A stretch of DNA of 64,000 nt from Maribacter algarum (ex Lu et al. 2025) (nom. illeg.). Its GTDB lineage: Bacteria; Bacteroidota; Bacteroidia; Flavobacteriales; Flavobacteriaceae. The stretch is from positions 186,001 to 250,000 of the forward strand of contig CANMAW010000004.1 of NCBI GenBank assembly GCA_947495915.1. Direction: 5' to 3'. The notes beneath the pieces are model-generated. The model ran no database searches. It worked only from the letters and a program-made list of their open reading frames with translations, and was not told where the DNA came from. A program made the position numbers and the translations under genes. Position 1 is the stretch's first letter, and the number at the start of each line of letters is the position of its first letter. Below are positions 38,338 through 48,118 of this stretch, piece by piece.

Positions 38338-39405
38338 TTATTTTGGCGCCGTAGCTTCACCTACTGTTGCATTTTTAAACCATACCTCGGCATAACAACC
38401 ATTAGCATATTGTTTTTCGATATCACCATCATAAACATCCGAACCTGTAGACCAAACCATATTTGTTTTAGGGTCTTTACCATTGGTTTGATTATATGCT
38501 CCTTGTTTGAAATAATTGATTTCACCAGCATAAGCATTTGGCTTTTCGGTGCCATCTCTTCCTATTGGAACAAACATTTGCCGTGTCTGTTCTGGTAAAT
38601 CTGCTTTAGTAATATAGTCTGATTTTAATAGATTTTTGGTGAACGTTTTGGTCTCATGTCCTTCACTTGAAAAGGTCAAATACATAATACCTTTATATAC
38701 GTTGACTTCGTAGCAGAACTCCTCACCCAATGCAATACCGTCAGTTGGTTCTTCAGGATAGTTGTTTGAATCTGACCCTACAACCGACATGTCATAACCC
38801 CAAACCGCTGATGAAAAATCCCATCTACCAGAATTATCTCCTTCGGGATTAATCTCGTAATTCCAAAAAACAGATCCTTTAGTTTGACCGGGAAACTTTT
38901 TATAGAATATTTTTAAAGGCTCGTTTTCATGACCTTCATCACTATGAATTTGCCCGACAACCACCGAATAGGAAGCAGCAACCCGCGCATCTCCTGATGT
39001 AGAAACATGCATCACTTTTAGCGTTCCTGTAAGCTTGCCGCCTGTTTCTGGAATCCAGTGCTTTTTCTCTCCTAATTCTGTTCTGGTATTGCTTGAAGTT
39101 CTAGATGTAATACCAGAATTTGGGGTTTTATAAACTACCCAATCGGTAGTACCATCGTTCTCTACATAAAAGAAATCCTTTTTCTCGTATCCGATTAAAT
39201 TATCTTCTTTGGTACCATCTCCTAAAAGGATTTTAAATTTATCAAAAAAGGGAATCACATCACTCGGGTAGCTCGCTGTCGTGGTAGTTACTTCTTTTTC
39301 CTCCTCTGTTTTTTTAGATTTCTCACCACAACTGGTTAAAACGAAGGCCAGCAACATTAGGGCTACGGTTGATATACGAACGGATAATGATGTTGATTTT
39401 TTCAT
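38338..39405 (-). CDS. PL7-family alginate lyase, lipoprotein
   Basis: 355 aa from ATG at 39405, with a lipoprotein signal (VLTSC, Cys26). Family 7 landmarks are RTEL (Arg108), QIH (Gln152-His154) and YFKQGAYNQ (298-306), giving the Arg/Gln/His/Tyr catalytic set for beta-elimination of alginate. The usual RTELR block ends in Gly112 here in place of the second Arg. A longer frame from TTG at 39450 would run through the palindrome at 39428-39439 and lacks a better signal, so the shorter start is preferred. It is probably anchored to the cell surface or periplasmic face. No other alginate genes are nearby. Confidence 0.9.
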   Translation of the reverse strand: MKKSTSLSVRISTVALMLLAFVLTSCGEKSKKTEEEKEVTTTTASYPSDVIPFFDKFKILLGDGTKEDNLIGYEKKDFFYVENDGTTDWVVYKTPNSGITSRTSSNTRTELGEKKHWIPETGGKLTGTLKVMHVSTSGDARVAASYSVVVGQIHSDEGHENEPLKIFYKKFPGQTKGSVFWNYEINPEGDNSGRWDFSSAVWGYDMSVVGSDSNNYPEEPTDGIALGEEFCYEVNVYKGIMYLTFSSEGHETKTFTKNLLKSDYITKADLPEQTRQMFVPIGRDGTEKPNAYAGEINYFKQGAYNQTNGKDPKTNMVWSTGSDVYDGDIEKQYANGCYAEVWFKNATVGEATAPK

Positions 39406-39427
39406 AGAATTTAACCTTTGTTTTAAA

Positions 39428-39439
39428 TTGGTTAACCAA
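39428..39439. promoter_or_regulatory. Palindromic operator TTGGTTAACCAA upstream of PL7 gene
   Basis: Perfect 12-bp palindrome 22 bp before the PL7 start. With flanks it reads AAATTGGTTAACCAAAAT. This resembles the operator of GntR/FadR-type uronate regulators such as ExuR/UxuR (consensus around TTGGTATACCAA), which suits an alginate lyase. A -7-like TATTTTG overlaps its gene-distal side, a repressor-type position. No cognate regulator gene lies in the window. Confidence 0.55.
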
Positions 39440-39724
39440 AATACAAACAATTGTTTTATTCTAAGAATTCTATGAATTTAAATAAAAAATAGAACAGATT
39501 TTGTTACGAAAAATCTTTAATTGAAAAAATTGGAATCTTGTTCAAACCATGCTCTTTCGATAAAAAAAATTACCCCTAGCCCATTAGATATACCGTGATA
39601 TAAAAAGATTAATTAGGCGATTATTACACATTAGTTCAAAGGATATCAATAAAATTGAAATAGATATTTCAATCACTTTTAGTCTTTATAACTAAAACTC
39701 AAAATACTTCTTATTACTAAAAAT

Positions 39725-40393
39725 CTACACCAAATTAAACTCTTGCGCTTTTTTTGATAAGTCCATCAAATTTTTGACTTCCATTTTTCGCATCAAATTG
39801 AAGCGGTGGGTTTCTACGGTGCGCTTGCTGTTCTGCAGTTTTTCGGAGATTTGTTGGTTGGTGAGCCCTGATAAGACTAGCTCAAGTACTTGAATTTCTT
39901 TGTTTGTAAGATCAAAAGGTTTGCTGGTTCGGTTTTCCACCTTGGCACTTTCCGTAGATTTGGCTTTCGGATTAAGAAGGTTATTTACTAAGACATTTGA
40001 AATGTCACCACTATAGTATTTTCCTCCGTCACGAACGGCATGTATTGCTTTTATAAATTCGGTTTTACCGGTGTCTTTCAATAAATAACCTTTAGCACCA
40101 GCCGCAACAGATTTTAGAATATATTCCTCTGAATCGTGCATGGAGAGTATAATGCACTTTACATCTGGCTGCATGGCACTTAGCTTTTCAACGGCTTCAA
40201 TGCCCGTCATTTTAGGCATTCGAATGTCAATAACCAAAAGTTCAGGTTTTAAGTCTTGTACAAGCGTTATGGCTTCCTGCCCGTCGGCACCTTCACCAAT
40301 TACTTTCAGGTCTTTTTCACTTTCTAAAAGAGCGCGAATACCATCACGCACTAACGAATGGTCATCTACTAAAACAATACTGGTTTGACTCAA
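39725..40393 (-). CDS. NarL/FixJ-family response regulator
   Basis: 222 aa. The receiver domain has the acidic pair Asp10-Asp11 and phosphoacceptor Asp56 (VIDIRMP); Lys in LLKDTGK completes the set. The C-terminal LuxR-type HTH (about 158-215; LTNKEIQVLELVLSGLTNQQISEKL) binds DNA. The start is TTG at 40393, as no ATG is available. It has no kinase beside it; the NarX/PilJ-type sensor kinase at 56688-58526 is the likely partner. Its own promoter carries the nitrogen-regulon palindrome, and it lies just past the nitrate transporter and porin genes. Nitrate/nitrite control is inferred. Confidence 0.88.
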   Translation of the reverse strand: MSQTSIVLVDDHSLVRDGIRALLESEKDLKVIGEGADGQEAITLVQDLKPELLVIDIRMPKMTGIEAVEKLSAMQPDVKCIILSMHDSEEYILKSVAAGAKGYLLKDTGKTEFIKAIHAVRDGGKYYSGDISNVLVNNLLNPKAKSTESAKVENRTSKPFDLTNKEIQVLELVLSGLTNQQISEKLQNSKRTVETHRFNLMRKMEVKNLMDLSKKAQEFNLV

Positions 40394-40406
40394 AATAAAT
40401 CTAAAA

Positions 40407-40430
40407 TAAGTAGTTATACGTACAAAGATA
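40407..40430 (-). promoter_or_regulatory. Promoter of response regulator gene with TACGTA-N4-TACTTA operator
   Basis: On the minus strand an exact Bacteroidetes -7 box TATCTTTG (40423-40430) is followed at once by TACGTATAACTACTTA (40407-40422). This is a match to the nitrogen-regulon palindrome with one G-to-T change in the second half-site. A TTG lies about 20 bp upstream of the -7 box as a candidate -33 element. The operator would cover the transcription start, a position more typical of repression. Confidence 0.65.
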
Positions 40431-40567
40431 GCTAAGCTAAACTAAAGTATCAAGTCTAACCCCAACCCCTATGTTACAGTTGTTAATTACAATTCTAAAT
40501 TTTAAAAAAAGCTACCACAACCTAAATATGGTTATGATAGCTAATCGAAACAAAGCACTTGATTAAC

Positions 40568-41869
40568 TTATTCCTTTGGTTTTGTATTTAGAAATTTTGG
40601 TTTCATGGTCAATTGTACAAAGGCCCAGTTTTGTGTACTTGCGGCATCAACCTCAGTAATACCTTTCAATTCATACATGCCATCAGCAGCGAACATTTGT
40701 GAGTACCCAACGGCAAGACCGTAACCATTGAACTTTTTTGCAAAAACGATATCGAGTTCTGTACCCAATGATTTTTCACCACTTGCTAATTCTTGCTCTC
40801 CACTGAAGTTCAATACTTTCACTAAAAGACTAGAACCTTTACCTAAATTGAACTTGGCACTCGCATGAATATCAGTTAATCCAACAGAATTGGCATGGTT
40901 ACCTACGTAGAAATAATCCATAAAACCGTTGAACTTATGGTTGGTACCGTAAAGCGGGAAAAATGCTTCCGTTTTATCAGTCGTTGATGCATCATTACCA
41001 CTAATGATTTCTGCACCCAGGCCTAAAGCAACTCCTTTAGAAACCTTATAGCTAAGGTCTAATCCTAATAAATAAGCACCACCGACATCTACGCTATTTT
41101 GACGTTCGCCACTTTGTAAATATCCATTAAAAGCTGCACCAAATGCTCCTTTTTTATAATTCAAGTGTGTACCTAAGGTAAATAAATTACTCACTCCGTC
41201 TGCTACAGCAGGGTCTCCAGTAAAGTTTTGAAATCCATTATTCAATAACAAGGCACTAGCAGAAAATGTTTCCCATTGTTGTTTCAAATACAAGTATTGC
41301 ATGCTTTTGTAAGAGAAAAAGCCCGTAGTATTATATGCAGTACCTACCGATTGAAATCCACCAGGGTTTCCTGTTGTCGCGGTAAAATCTTGATTAAAGG
41401 CAAGCCCTAAATCCATCATAAATTTCCCTTTTTTATACTTCAATAAAGCGGCATCATGACTACGTGCTTGCATAGCCCAATCTACCCCACCCAGTATACG
41501 TTGATCGTCATACACTAGCATTTGTCGCCCCAGTTTAGTAGAAAAACCTTCGCCTAATTTAATATCTGCCCATGCCTGAAAAATTGAAAAAGAGTTGTTG
41601 CTATCTTCTGGTTTAAGCTGGCGATTCTCACCCCAAACCATAACATCTTGCATACTCATATAAAATTTAAAAGACTCAAATTGATATCCGGCATTCAATC
41701 GCAATCGAGAAGCAATTGCAAAACCAGGATCTGCGGCATCAGGTATTAAACTACCAAAACCGTTGCGATATTCTGTACGTGGTTTGAATTCGCCATCGAG
41801 AGTAAATTGTGCAGTAGCAAACTGAATCGATAGGACAAATAGGAATATAAAAATGTGTTGTTTTTTCAT
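40568..41869 (-). CDS. Outer-membrane beta-barrel porin, alginate-export-like, at end of nrt operon
   Basis: 433 aa with a signal peptide (1-20, FATAQ). The whole chain is built of alternating amphipathic strands (DGEFKPRTEYRNG, FKFYMSMQDVMVWGEN, GFSTKLGRQMLVYDDQRIL), like the alginate-export/OprD-like porin family. It follows the NrtD gene by 36 bp. In this setting it should let nitrate or nitrite pass the outer membrane, rather than alginate. The alginate lyase gene just downstream has its own promoter and terminator, so a link to it is less likely. Confidence 0.78.
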   Translation of the reverse strand: MKKQHIFIFLFVLSIQFATAQFTLDGEFKPRTEYRNGFGSLIPDAADPGFAIASRLRLNAGYQFESFKFYMSMQDVMVWGENRQLKPEDSNNSFSIFQAWADIKLGEGFSTKLGRQMLVYDDQRILGGVDWAMQARSHDAALLKYKKGKFMMDLGLAFNQDFTATTGNPGGFQSVGTAYNTTGFFSYKSMQYLYLKQQWETFSASALLLNNGFQNFTGDPAVADGVSNLFTLGTHLNYKKGAFGAAFNGYLQSGERQNSVDVGGAYLLGLDLSYKVSKGVALGLGAEIISGNDASTTDKTEAFFPLYGTNHKFNGFMDYFYVGNHANSVGLTDIHASAKFNLGKGSSLLVKVLNFSGEQELASGEKSLGTELDIVFAKKFNGYGLAVGYSQMFAADGMYELKGITEVDAASTQNWAFVQLTMKPKFLNTKPKE

Positions 41870-41905
41870 GATATAACTGTTTAATATGGAGTTAGTTGTT
41901 CTTGT

Positions 41906-42727
41906 TTAATGTTCTAAAAAGTCAATGAGATGTTTTCTGTACGTGTAGTAATCATCATGTTCGAGTACTGATTTTCTTGTTCGTGGGCGCTCAAAATTAA
42001 TATCAAGAATATCTCCGATTTTTGCGCGTGGGCCACTGGTCATCATCACCACACGATCAGCTAAAAATATAGCCTCATCAACATCGTGCGTGATCATCAC
42101 CGCAGTAATTTTTTCTTTGTTCCAAATTTCAATTAAAATATCTTGAAGTTCCCCTCGAGTTAACGAATCAAGCATTCCAAAAGGTTCATCGAGCAATAAT
42201 ACTTTTGGCTTAATAGCGAATGCTCGTGCAATACCTACCCGTTGTTGCATACCTTGAGAAAGTTCTTGCGCTTTTTTATTAAAAGCACCATCAAGACCTA
42301 CCTTATGCAAGTAGTATTTTGCAATATCCTTTCGTTGTGCTTTCGTCGCATGTGAAAAAACTTGATTTACGCCCAGCAGTACATTGTCTAAAGCGGTCAT
42401 CCATGGCATTAAACTAGGTGATTGAAAGATTACGCCCCTATCAGGACCAGGACCTTTCACCGGATTACCTAGCACAGCAATATTGCCCCCAGAAATAGGA
42501 TTCAAACCTGCAATCATAGAAAGCATAGTAGTTTTACCGCAACCAGAATGCCCAATAATGGTTACAAACTCTTCTTTCATGATCTGAAGATTTAGGTCTT
42601 CAAGAACCACATAATCACCTTTTGGTGTGGGGTACACTTTTTTTAATTTCGATAAATCTAACATCACTTTCGAAGGAAAATGGATGCCATTTTCTGTAAT
42701 ATTCTGATCTGCTGTTGCTATACTCAT
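41906..42727 (-). CDS. nrtD: Nitrate ABC transporter ATP-binding protein (NrtD-like)
   Basis: 273-aa ATPase. Walker A is GHSGCGKTT, the signature is [13 protein letters not shown] and Walker B is [12 protein letters not shown], followed by the H-loop ITHDVDEA. The NrtD/SsuB/TauB group is indicated by [18 protein letters not shown]. It lies 15 bp after a second ATPase gene and 36 bp before the porin gene, completing substrate-binding, permease and two ATPase genes in order. It works at the inner membrane as a heterodimer with the other ATPase. Confidence 0.9.
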   Translation of the reverse strand: MSIATADQNITENGIHFPSKVMLDLSKLKKVYPTPKGDYVVLEDLNLQIMKEEFVTIIGHSGCGKTTMLSMIAGLNPISGGNIAVLGNPVKGPGPDRGVIFQSPSLMPWMTALDNVLLGVNQVFSHATKAQRKDIAKYYLHKVGLDGAFNKKAQELSQGMQQRVGIARAFAIKPKVLLLDEPFGMLDSLTRGELQDILIEIWNKEKITAVMITHDVDEAIFLADRVVMMTSGPRAKIGDILDINFERPRTRKSVLEHDDYYTYRKHLIDFLEH

Positions 42728-42742
42728 GGTCTTTTTCTTTAA

Positions 42743-43582
42743 TTAGGCTACAAAACTTTTAGGTGCAATATCTGGTAGGGTATACTCCTCTTTACTTACC
42801 GATTTTCGTTCAGCGCCTATGTCCATTAAATATTCAATGATTGCATTTCTAGTTTTTTTATAACTCGGGTTGTCATTCAAAGCCGTTTTATCTCGCGGCC
42901 TTTCAATGTCAATTTTAAATTCAGGACCCAAAGTTGCATTCGGCCCTGGTTTTAAAGGAATTACCCTATCGGCCATATAAATAGCCTCATCTACATCATT
43001 CGTAATTAACAAGGCAGTTCGCTTGTCTTTACTCCAGATATTCAGTATTTCATCTTGTAGATTCCCCCGTGTTAAGGCATCTAACGCCCCTAATGGCTCA
43101 TCCATAATGATCATTTCTGGGTTCATTGCCAGAGCCCTTGCTACTGCCACACGTTGTCGCATTCCCCCAGATAATTCTTTGGGTCTTTTGTTAATTGCCG
43201 GACTCAAACTTACCATTGCTACATAGTCATCTACACGCTTTTTTAAAGCTGCTTTACTTTCCTTAGGAAAAGCCTCTTTTACCGCCATATATACATTCTG
43301 ACCAACCGTTAACCATGGTAAAAGTGAATAATTCTGAAAAATTACACCGCGATCATGACTTGTATCAACCACGGGCTCTCCTTTAAACAAAACCTCACCA
43401 CTGGTAGGTTTTAATAATCCGTTTATCAAATTCACCAACGTAGTTTTTCCGCTTCCTGTAAAGCCCACAATCGCTACAAATTCACCCTCTTCAATTGATA
43501 AGTTGATATTAGAAAGCACTTCTGTTGCGTGCTCGCCCTCTCCATAGGTTTTATAAATATTATTTAGTTCTAAGTATGCCAT
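42743..43582 (-). CDS. nrtC: Nitrate ABC transporter ATP-binding protein (NrtC-like, no receptor domain)
   Basis: 279-aa ATPase with Walker [10 protein letters not shown], signature [16 protein letters not shown] and Walker [13 protein letters not shown]. The H-loop position reads ITNDVDEA, with Asn in place of the usual His. Cyanobacterial NrtC carries an extra C-terminal NrtA-like domain; this one lacks it. The missing H-loop histidine suggests an asymmetric ATPase pair in which only one site hydrolyses efficiently. It is 32 bp after the permease gene. Confidence 0.9.
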   Translation of the reverse strand: MAYLELNNIYKTYGEGEHATEVLSNINLSIEEGEFVAIVGFTGSGKTTLVNLINGLLKPTSGEVLFKGEPVVDTSHDRGVIFQNYSLLPWLTVGQNVYMAVKEAFPKESKAALKKRVDDYVAMVSLSPAINKRPKELSGGMRQRVAVARALAMNPEMIIMDEPLGALDALTRGNLQDEILNIWSKDKRTALLITNDVDEAIYMADRVIPLKPGPNATLGPEFKIDIERPRDKTALNDNPSYKKTRNAIIEYLMDIGAERKSVSKEEYTLPDIAPKSFVA

Positions 43583-43614
43583 GTTTTTGTTTTTCTTTGT
43601 TCGATTCTAATTAC

Positions 43615-44709
43615 TTAATCATTCTTATTGAACGATACCATATTCTGCACCGTCAACATTAATCGATCTAATAAGAAACCAATGATACCAATCACAAACA
43701 TGGCTACGATAATTTTCGCATTTGAATCGTTGGCTCCGTTTTGAAATTCTTCCCAAACAAATAATCCTAAACCTTGACTTTGCGCTAATAATTCGATGGC
43801 AATTAATACCATCCAAGCTACTGAAAGGGTAATACGCAAACCTGTAAAAATTAAGGGTAATGATGAAGGTAAAATCACCTTAAACACTTTTTGAAAAGTT
43901 CCTAGTTTCAAAACTTTTGCTACGTTGATATAATCTTTATCAACCGATGCTACCCCCATGGCTGTATTCACAAGAGTCGCCCACATGGCACATAAGCCAA
44001 CACTGATAAATGAAATCACAAAAGCATTATCAGAGCTATCGCCGATATAAAGTGTCTTCACAATCATGAATACCAACAAGTACCAAACTACCGGAGAAAC
44101 GGGCTTAAAAATTTGAATAAACCAGTTGAATGCACTACGCAAAGACGGACTCAAACCAATTACAATTCCGATAGGTACTGCAATTAAGAGTGCTAGTAAA
44201 AAACCAGCGAAAACTGTTTTTATACTCGTTAAAACAATATCAACAAAAGAAGCCCGGCCCGTGTATATAATGGCATCTTTACCTTGAGCAACCAATTTTG
44301 CATTGGTAGTAGCCATTTTTTCAGCGAATGCCGCTTTATCAGCAGTAATCACTTTATGATCAGCAATTAATGATTGTAAAGACCCCCAAACTTGCGACGG
44401 AGAAGGAAGCGTATTTGGTTGACAACTACTCTCACCAGATTCGATACAAGCGCGTTCTGCATCGGCTGCTTCTTGACCACGTTCTGTTAATGCCTTCTCA
44501 ATTTTATACGAAGCCTCTTTATTATAAAGTGCTTTAGAACCCAAATGCCATAAGCCTAAAAAGAGTAAAATCGATACGATAGTAATACCCGCTTTTTTTA
44601 GAGAATTGAATATATCTCCTTTTTGAATTTTAGGGGTTACTTTGGCTAGCAAAGACTTTATAAAAGCTGTGCTCTGCCCTTCTTTTTTTAATGTGATATC
44701 TTGTTCCAT
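43615..44709 (-). CDS. nrtB: Nitrate ABC transporter permease (NrtB-like)
   Basis: 364-aa inner-membrane permease. TM1 lies at about 38-58. A polar periplasmic segment of about 110 residues follows, then the five-helix transport core (about 160-355) with the EAA-type loop (KVFKVILPSSLPLIFTGLRITLSVAW). The inserted periplasmic segment is longer than in cyanobacterial NrtB. The gene is 37 bp after the binding-protein gene and 32 bp before the first ATPase. Substrate assignment rests on the adjacent NrtA-like receptor and the nitrate reductase genes. Confidence 0.9.
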   Translation of the reverse strand: MEQDITLKKEGQSTAFIKSLLAKVTPKIQKGDIFNSLKKAGITIVSILLFLGLWHLGSKALYNKEASYKIEKALTERGQEAADAERACIESGESSCQPNTLPSPSQVWGSLQSLIADHKVITADKAAFAEKMATTNAKLVAQGKDAIIYTGRASFVDIVLTSIKTVFAGFLLALLIAVPIGIVIGLSPSLRSAFNWFIQIFKPVSPVVWYLLVFMIVKTLYIGDSSDNAFVISFISVGLCAMWATLVNTAMGVASVDKDYINVAKVLKLGTFQKVFKVILPSSLPLIFTGLRITLSVAWMVLIAIELLAQSQGLGLFVWEEFQNGANDSNAKIIVAMFVIGIIGFLLDRLMLTVQNMVSFNKND

Positions 44710-44746
44710 CTTTGTTTTCTTTGTTTCGATTTGTGTACTAAAACTA

Positions 44747-46129
44747 TTAGTCTTTGTTTCCTATGGAGAAGCTATTGATATACCCAATTGGGTCTTTAGC
44801 ATCATAAGAATTTCCATCAATAAAGTCAGTGGTTGCAGCTTTATAACCGTCTGTTGCAGGAATATCTGTAGCAGGAATTTGTCCTTCAGCAACTAATAAA
44901 TCTGCCGCTTTTTTCCAGATGTCTGGTCTGTAAATATCTTTGATGGTTTCGCCGTACCATTCCGCGGTTTTCTTTTCAGGAATTTGACCCCATCTGCGCA
45001 TTTGTGTTAAGAACCAAATACCATCAGAATAGAATGGGTAGGTTGCATTATACTTATAGAATACGTTGAAGTCAGGCATTTCACGCTTGTCACCTTTTTC
45101 AAACTCGAAAGTACCAGTCATTGAATTTGCCAATACTTCTACCGGAGCGCCAACGTATTGAGACATAGAAAGAATCTCAACAGCTTCTTGTCTGTTACTT
45201 GGCTCATCTAACCATTTACCTGCACGAATTAGAGCTTTGGTAACTGCGATTGCCGTATTCGGATTATCGTCAACAAATTTCTTTGTCATTACAAATACTT
45301 TTTCAGGATTGTTTTTCCAGATATCATAATTTGTAGTCACCGGAACACCAATTCCTTTAAATACCGCTTGTTGATTCCATGGCTCACCAACACAGTACCC
45401 GTAGATTGTACCTGACTCTAAAGTAGCTGGCATTTGCGGCGGAGGCGTTACAGACAATAATACTTCAGCATCAATTTGACCTTGAACATTGTCAGCAGTA
45501 TACATACCTGGGTGAATACCAGCAGCAGCTAACCAATAGCGAATTTCATAGTTGTGTGTTGAAACAGGAAATACCATTCCCATTTTGAAAGGCTTACCGC
45601 TATTTTTATATTCAGTAATTACTGGTTTTAAAGCTTCTGCTTTTATAGGATGCACTGGCTTACCTTCTGCATCTTTCGGAACATTTGGTTTCATTTTTGA
45701 CCAAACATCATTAGAAACTGTAATGCCGTTTCCATTTAAATCCATAGAAAAAGGAGTTACCAGTTGCGCTTGTCTACCAAAACCCGCACCTGCTGCAATT
45801 GGTTGACCAGCTAACATATGTGAACCATCTAACTGACCATCAATAACACGATCTAGAACGTTTTTCCAATTCGATTGCGCTTCAACAGAAACGAAAAGTC
45901 CCTCATCTTCAAAAAACCCTTTTTCTTTAGCAATTGCTAAAGGAGCCATATCGGTTAGTTTTATGAAACCAAAAGTTAATTGCGGTTTTTCAATATCTAA
46001 TTGTTTCGTTTTTGAAGCAACTGCTTCCGTAGCAGCTTCGGTTGTCTTTTTTGCATCTTTTCCTCCACATGCCACAATTAGTAGGGCGAATGCTGAAAGC
46101 AAAGAAACTTTTGTAATAATGGTTTTCAT
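44747..46129 (-). CDS. nrtA: Nitrate-binding lipoprotein (NrtA-like)
   Basis: 460 aa with a lipoprotein signal (LLIVACGG, Cys21). The binding fold of the NrtA/CmpA family is recognisable from [28 protein letters not shown] and the segments [15 protein letters not shown] and [12 protein letters not shown]. It should bind nitrate or nitrite in the periplasm and hand it to the NrtBCD complex. It is first in the five-gene run and follows a promoter with two elements of the nitrogen-regulon palindrome. Bicarbonate binding (CmpA) is the structural alternative but does not fit the context. Confidence 0.92.
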   Translation of the reverse strand: MKTIITKVSLLSAFALLIVACGGKDAKKTTEAATEAVASKTKQLDIEKPQLTFGFIKLTDMAPLAIAKEKGFFEDEGLFVSVEAQSNWKNVLDRVIDGQLDGSHMLAGQPIAAGAGFGRQAQLVTPFSMDLNGNGITVSNDVWSKMKPNVPKDAEGKPVHPIKAEALKPVITEYKNSGKPFKMGMVFPVSTHNYEIRYWLAAAGIHPGMYTADNVQGQIDAEVLLSVTPPPQMPATLESGTIYGYCVGEPWNQQAVFKGIGVPVTTNYDIWKNNPEKVFVMTKKFVDDNPNTAIAVTKALIRAGKWLDEPSNRQEAVEILSMSQYVGAPVEVLANSMTGTFEFEKGDKREMPDFNVFYKYNATYPFYSDGIWFLTQMRRWGQIPEKKTAEWYGETIKDIYRPDIWKKAADLLVAEGQIPATDIPATDGYKAATTDFIDGNSYDAKDPIGYINSFSIGNKD

Positions 46130-46152
46130 ATGTATGTGATTTTAATAGTAAC

Positions 46153-46189
46153 TACGTATTTATACTTACTTAAGGCAAATGTATACGTA
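46153..46189 (-). promoter_or_regulatory. nrtA promoter with TACGTA/TACTTA operator
   Basis: An exact -7 box TACATTTG (minus strand; 46176-46183) is flanked by TACGTA upstream (46184-46189). Downstream lies the 16-bp site TACGTATTTATACTTA (46153-46168 as read on plus), identical to the site before nirB at 53059-53074. Two more TACGTA elements occur farther upstream (46305-46310 and 46325-46330). The full site lies around the expected transcription start. Confidence 0.7.
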
Positions 46190-46353
46190 ATTTTCAATCA
46201 GTTTCATGCAATCAATCATGATGAGATAGCTTTTTACTACATGAAAAAAACTGCTATATCACAGGTTTAATTAATAAATAATTGATTATTAGAATATTAC
46301 AAAATACGTACGTTATTAAATTGCTACGTATTTTAATTCACTTTAATGACACC

Positions 46354-47076
46354 TTATTTGGAGTTTTTCTCTAGGTGTTTTATCCATTCAGGTTCAGATA
46401 AACCCAGATACTTTTTATCAGCACCATACGGATCTTCACCTCCATTTAAATACAGCTCAATACGAGCTAGCGAAATAGTGTCTTTTAATTTAGTAGCGAC
46501 CTCATATTTATGGTTTCCATGAAAATCATGGCACTGTATACAGGTAAACCATTGTTCATTAGCAATCAACTCTGTATGAGCAACATCAACTGGGTCATTT
46601 TCAACCTCTAAATCTTGATGGCAATTCACACAGTAATTTATGGCAACCACAGTAACGCGCTCTCCGTTGTGTTCTGAATGGCACGTAATACAGGTGGTGG
46701 CGTCAATTTTTTTAATCACTTCTTTAAACCGGGGTTCTGAAAAACGGTATGAAGGGTGACGGTCATTCGGTCGGTCATGACATTCTAAGCAATTGCGAAC
46801 AGTAACATCTTGGGTACCAAAATCTACACCCTCTTTGCGCATTCCAACGGCATGTTGAATGTTTGATTGCACTTGTTGTGAAAGATTTCCTCTAGCATCT
46901 GAATGACAGGTCACACATGATAGTTCATTATGCCCAATATTCATAGGGCCTGGTGAGATATATTCTTCAGAAGCGTCTAAAGAATAAAAAACAAAAACAG
47001 TAATTCCCACCACTATACCGATGAGTCCGCCTATGGTTTGTCTTTGACGTAAAGGACTAATTTTTAATTTCATCAT
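46354..47076 (-). CDS. Membrane-anchored pentahaem cytochrome c
   Basis: 240 aa with one N-terminal membrane segment (about 15-32) and no cleavage site. Five CxxCH haem-binding motifs are present: CVTCH (54), CLECH (96), CITCH (129), CVNCH (149) and CIQCH (179). Layout resembles NapC/NrfH-type quinol-linked cytochromes in the anchor but has its own spacing and five haems. It is last in a run of globin, haem lipoprotein, cytochrome b and flavin reductase genes, with a 6-bp gap. It should carry electrons on the periplasmic face. The acceptor is not identified. Confidence 0.85.
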   Translation of the reverse strand: MMKLKISPLRQRQTIGGLIGIVVGITVFVFYSLDASEEYISPGPMNIGHNELSCVTCHSDARGNLSQQVQSNIQHAVGMRKEGVDFGTQDVTVRNCLECHDRPNDRHPSYRFSEPRFKEVIKKIDATTCITCHSEHNGERVTVVAINYCVNCHQDLEVENDPVDVAHTELIANEQWFTCIQCHDFHGNHKYEVATKLKDTISLARIELYLNGGEDPYGADKKYLGLSEPEWIKHLEKNSK

Positions 47077-47082
47077 ATTGGA

Positions 47083-48111
47083 TTAAAACGCTATAACCAC
47101 ATTCTCACTAACAGGATAGCTCACACAGGTGAGAATTTGGCCTTTGTCAACTTCAGATTGCTCTAGAAAATGACCCTCTGTCATTTTAATTTCCCCAGAA
47201 ATACAGGAAGCTTTACAAGTAGAACACATACCCGATCGGCACGAATACGGCAGTGCTATATTGTTAGCCATTGCCGCTTGTAAGATGGACTTGTTACCAG
47301 AAACCTTTAATCGATGCGCATCGCCATTCAATTGTATTTCCACATCACTCGTTAGATTCTTATCATCAATAACAACACTCGGGCTTTTAAATAGCTCTAC
47401 CTTAATGTTTTGAGGCGATACTCCGTTAACACTTAGAATGCTTTTTACTGCTTCCATATAACCAAAAGGACCACAAATCATGAACTGCTGATCTTTAAAT
47501 GAAATGTTATGCTTCTCAAACAAACTTTCCACCAAATCATCAGTTATTAAACCCTTGTGATATTGCGCCAATTCAGGACATTCCCCAGAAATCAAATGCT
47601 CTATAAATAAATGCCCTAAATGCTGTTGCACTAATTGAGATAATTGCTCTTTAAAAATTATGGAATCAACATCTTGATTTGCGTAAATCAACAATATTTT
47701 AGAGTCTAATTCTTTTTCAAGTATAGATTTAATAATGGAATAAACTGGAGTTACACCACTACCTCCTGCAAAGAATATATACTGCTTTTTTTCTTTTCGT
47801 TTCGGTACTACGAAAAAGCTACCGGTAGGTTTATCAATTTCTAATTTATCTCCAATTTTAAGCGCATCATGAATGTAATTCGAAACCAAACCATTTTCTA
47901 CTCTTTTAATGGTAACCTCTAAATCTTTATCAGTATACGGACTACTACTAAACGAATATGCCCGTTTATGAATATCGCCTGCTATAGGCACATTTAAAGT
48001 CATAAATTGACCAGGTTTATAGCCAATTTTATTAAAAAAACCTCCATTTTTAAAACAAACAGTAACAGCATTTTTCGTTTCTTTTTTAATGTTTTTGACC
48101 GTCAATTTCAT
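47083..48111 (-). CDS. Flavin/[2Fe-2S] oxidoreductase, PaaE-like
   Basis: 342 aa. The FNR-type FAD/NAD(P)H module (RAYSFSSSP FAD motif; FAGGSGVTPVYSI nucleotide motif; MICGPFGYME) occupies residues 1-230. A C-terminal plant-type ferredoxin follows, with C-x4-C-x2-C (SCRSGMCSTC) and a last Cys in LTCVSYP. Related proteins feed NAD(P)H electrons to oxygenases or, with globins, to NO dioxygenase reactions. It is cytoplasmic, 7 bp downstream of a two-haem cytochrome b gene, and could reduce that cytochrome or the operon's globin. Confidence 0.88.
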   Translation of the reverse strand: MKLTVKNIKKETKNAVTVCFKNGGFFNKIGYKPGQFMTLNVPIAGDIHKRAYSFSSSPYTDKDLEVTIKRVENGLVSNYIHDALKIGDKLEIDKPTGSFFVVPKRKEKKQYIFFAGGSGVTPVYSIIKSILEKELDSKILLIYANQDVDSIIFKEQLSQLVQQHLGHLFIEHLISGECPELAQYHKGLITDDLVESLFEKHNISFKDQQFMICGPFGYMEAVKSILSVNGVSPQNIKVELFKSPSVVIDDKNLTSDVEIQLNGDAHRLKVSGNKSILQAAMANNIALPYSCRSGMCSTCKASCISGEIKMTEGHFLEQSEVDKGQILTCVSYPVSENVVIAF

Positions 48112-48118
48112 GTGTAGT

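Noticed and set aside
39406-39450. TTG start giving a 370-aa PL7 protein
   Set aside because: The extra 15 residues would cover the palindromic operator and displace the lipoprotein signal; ATG at 39405 is better.
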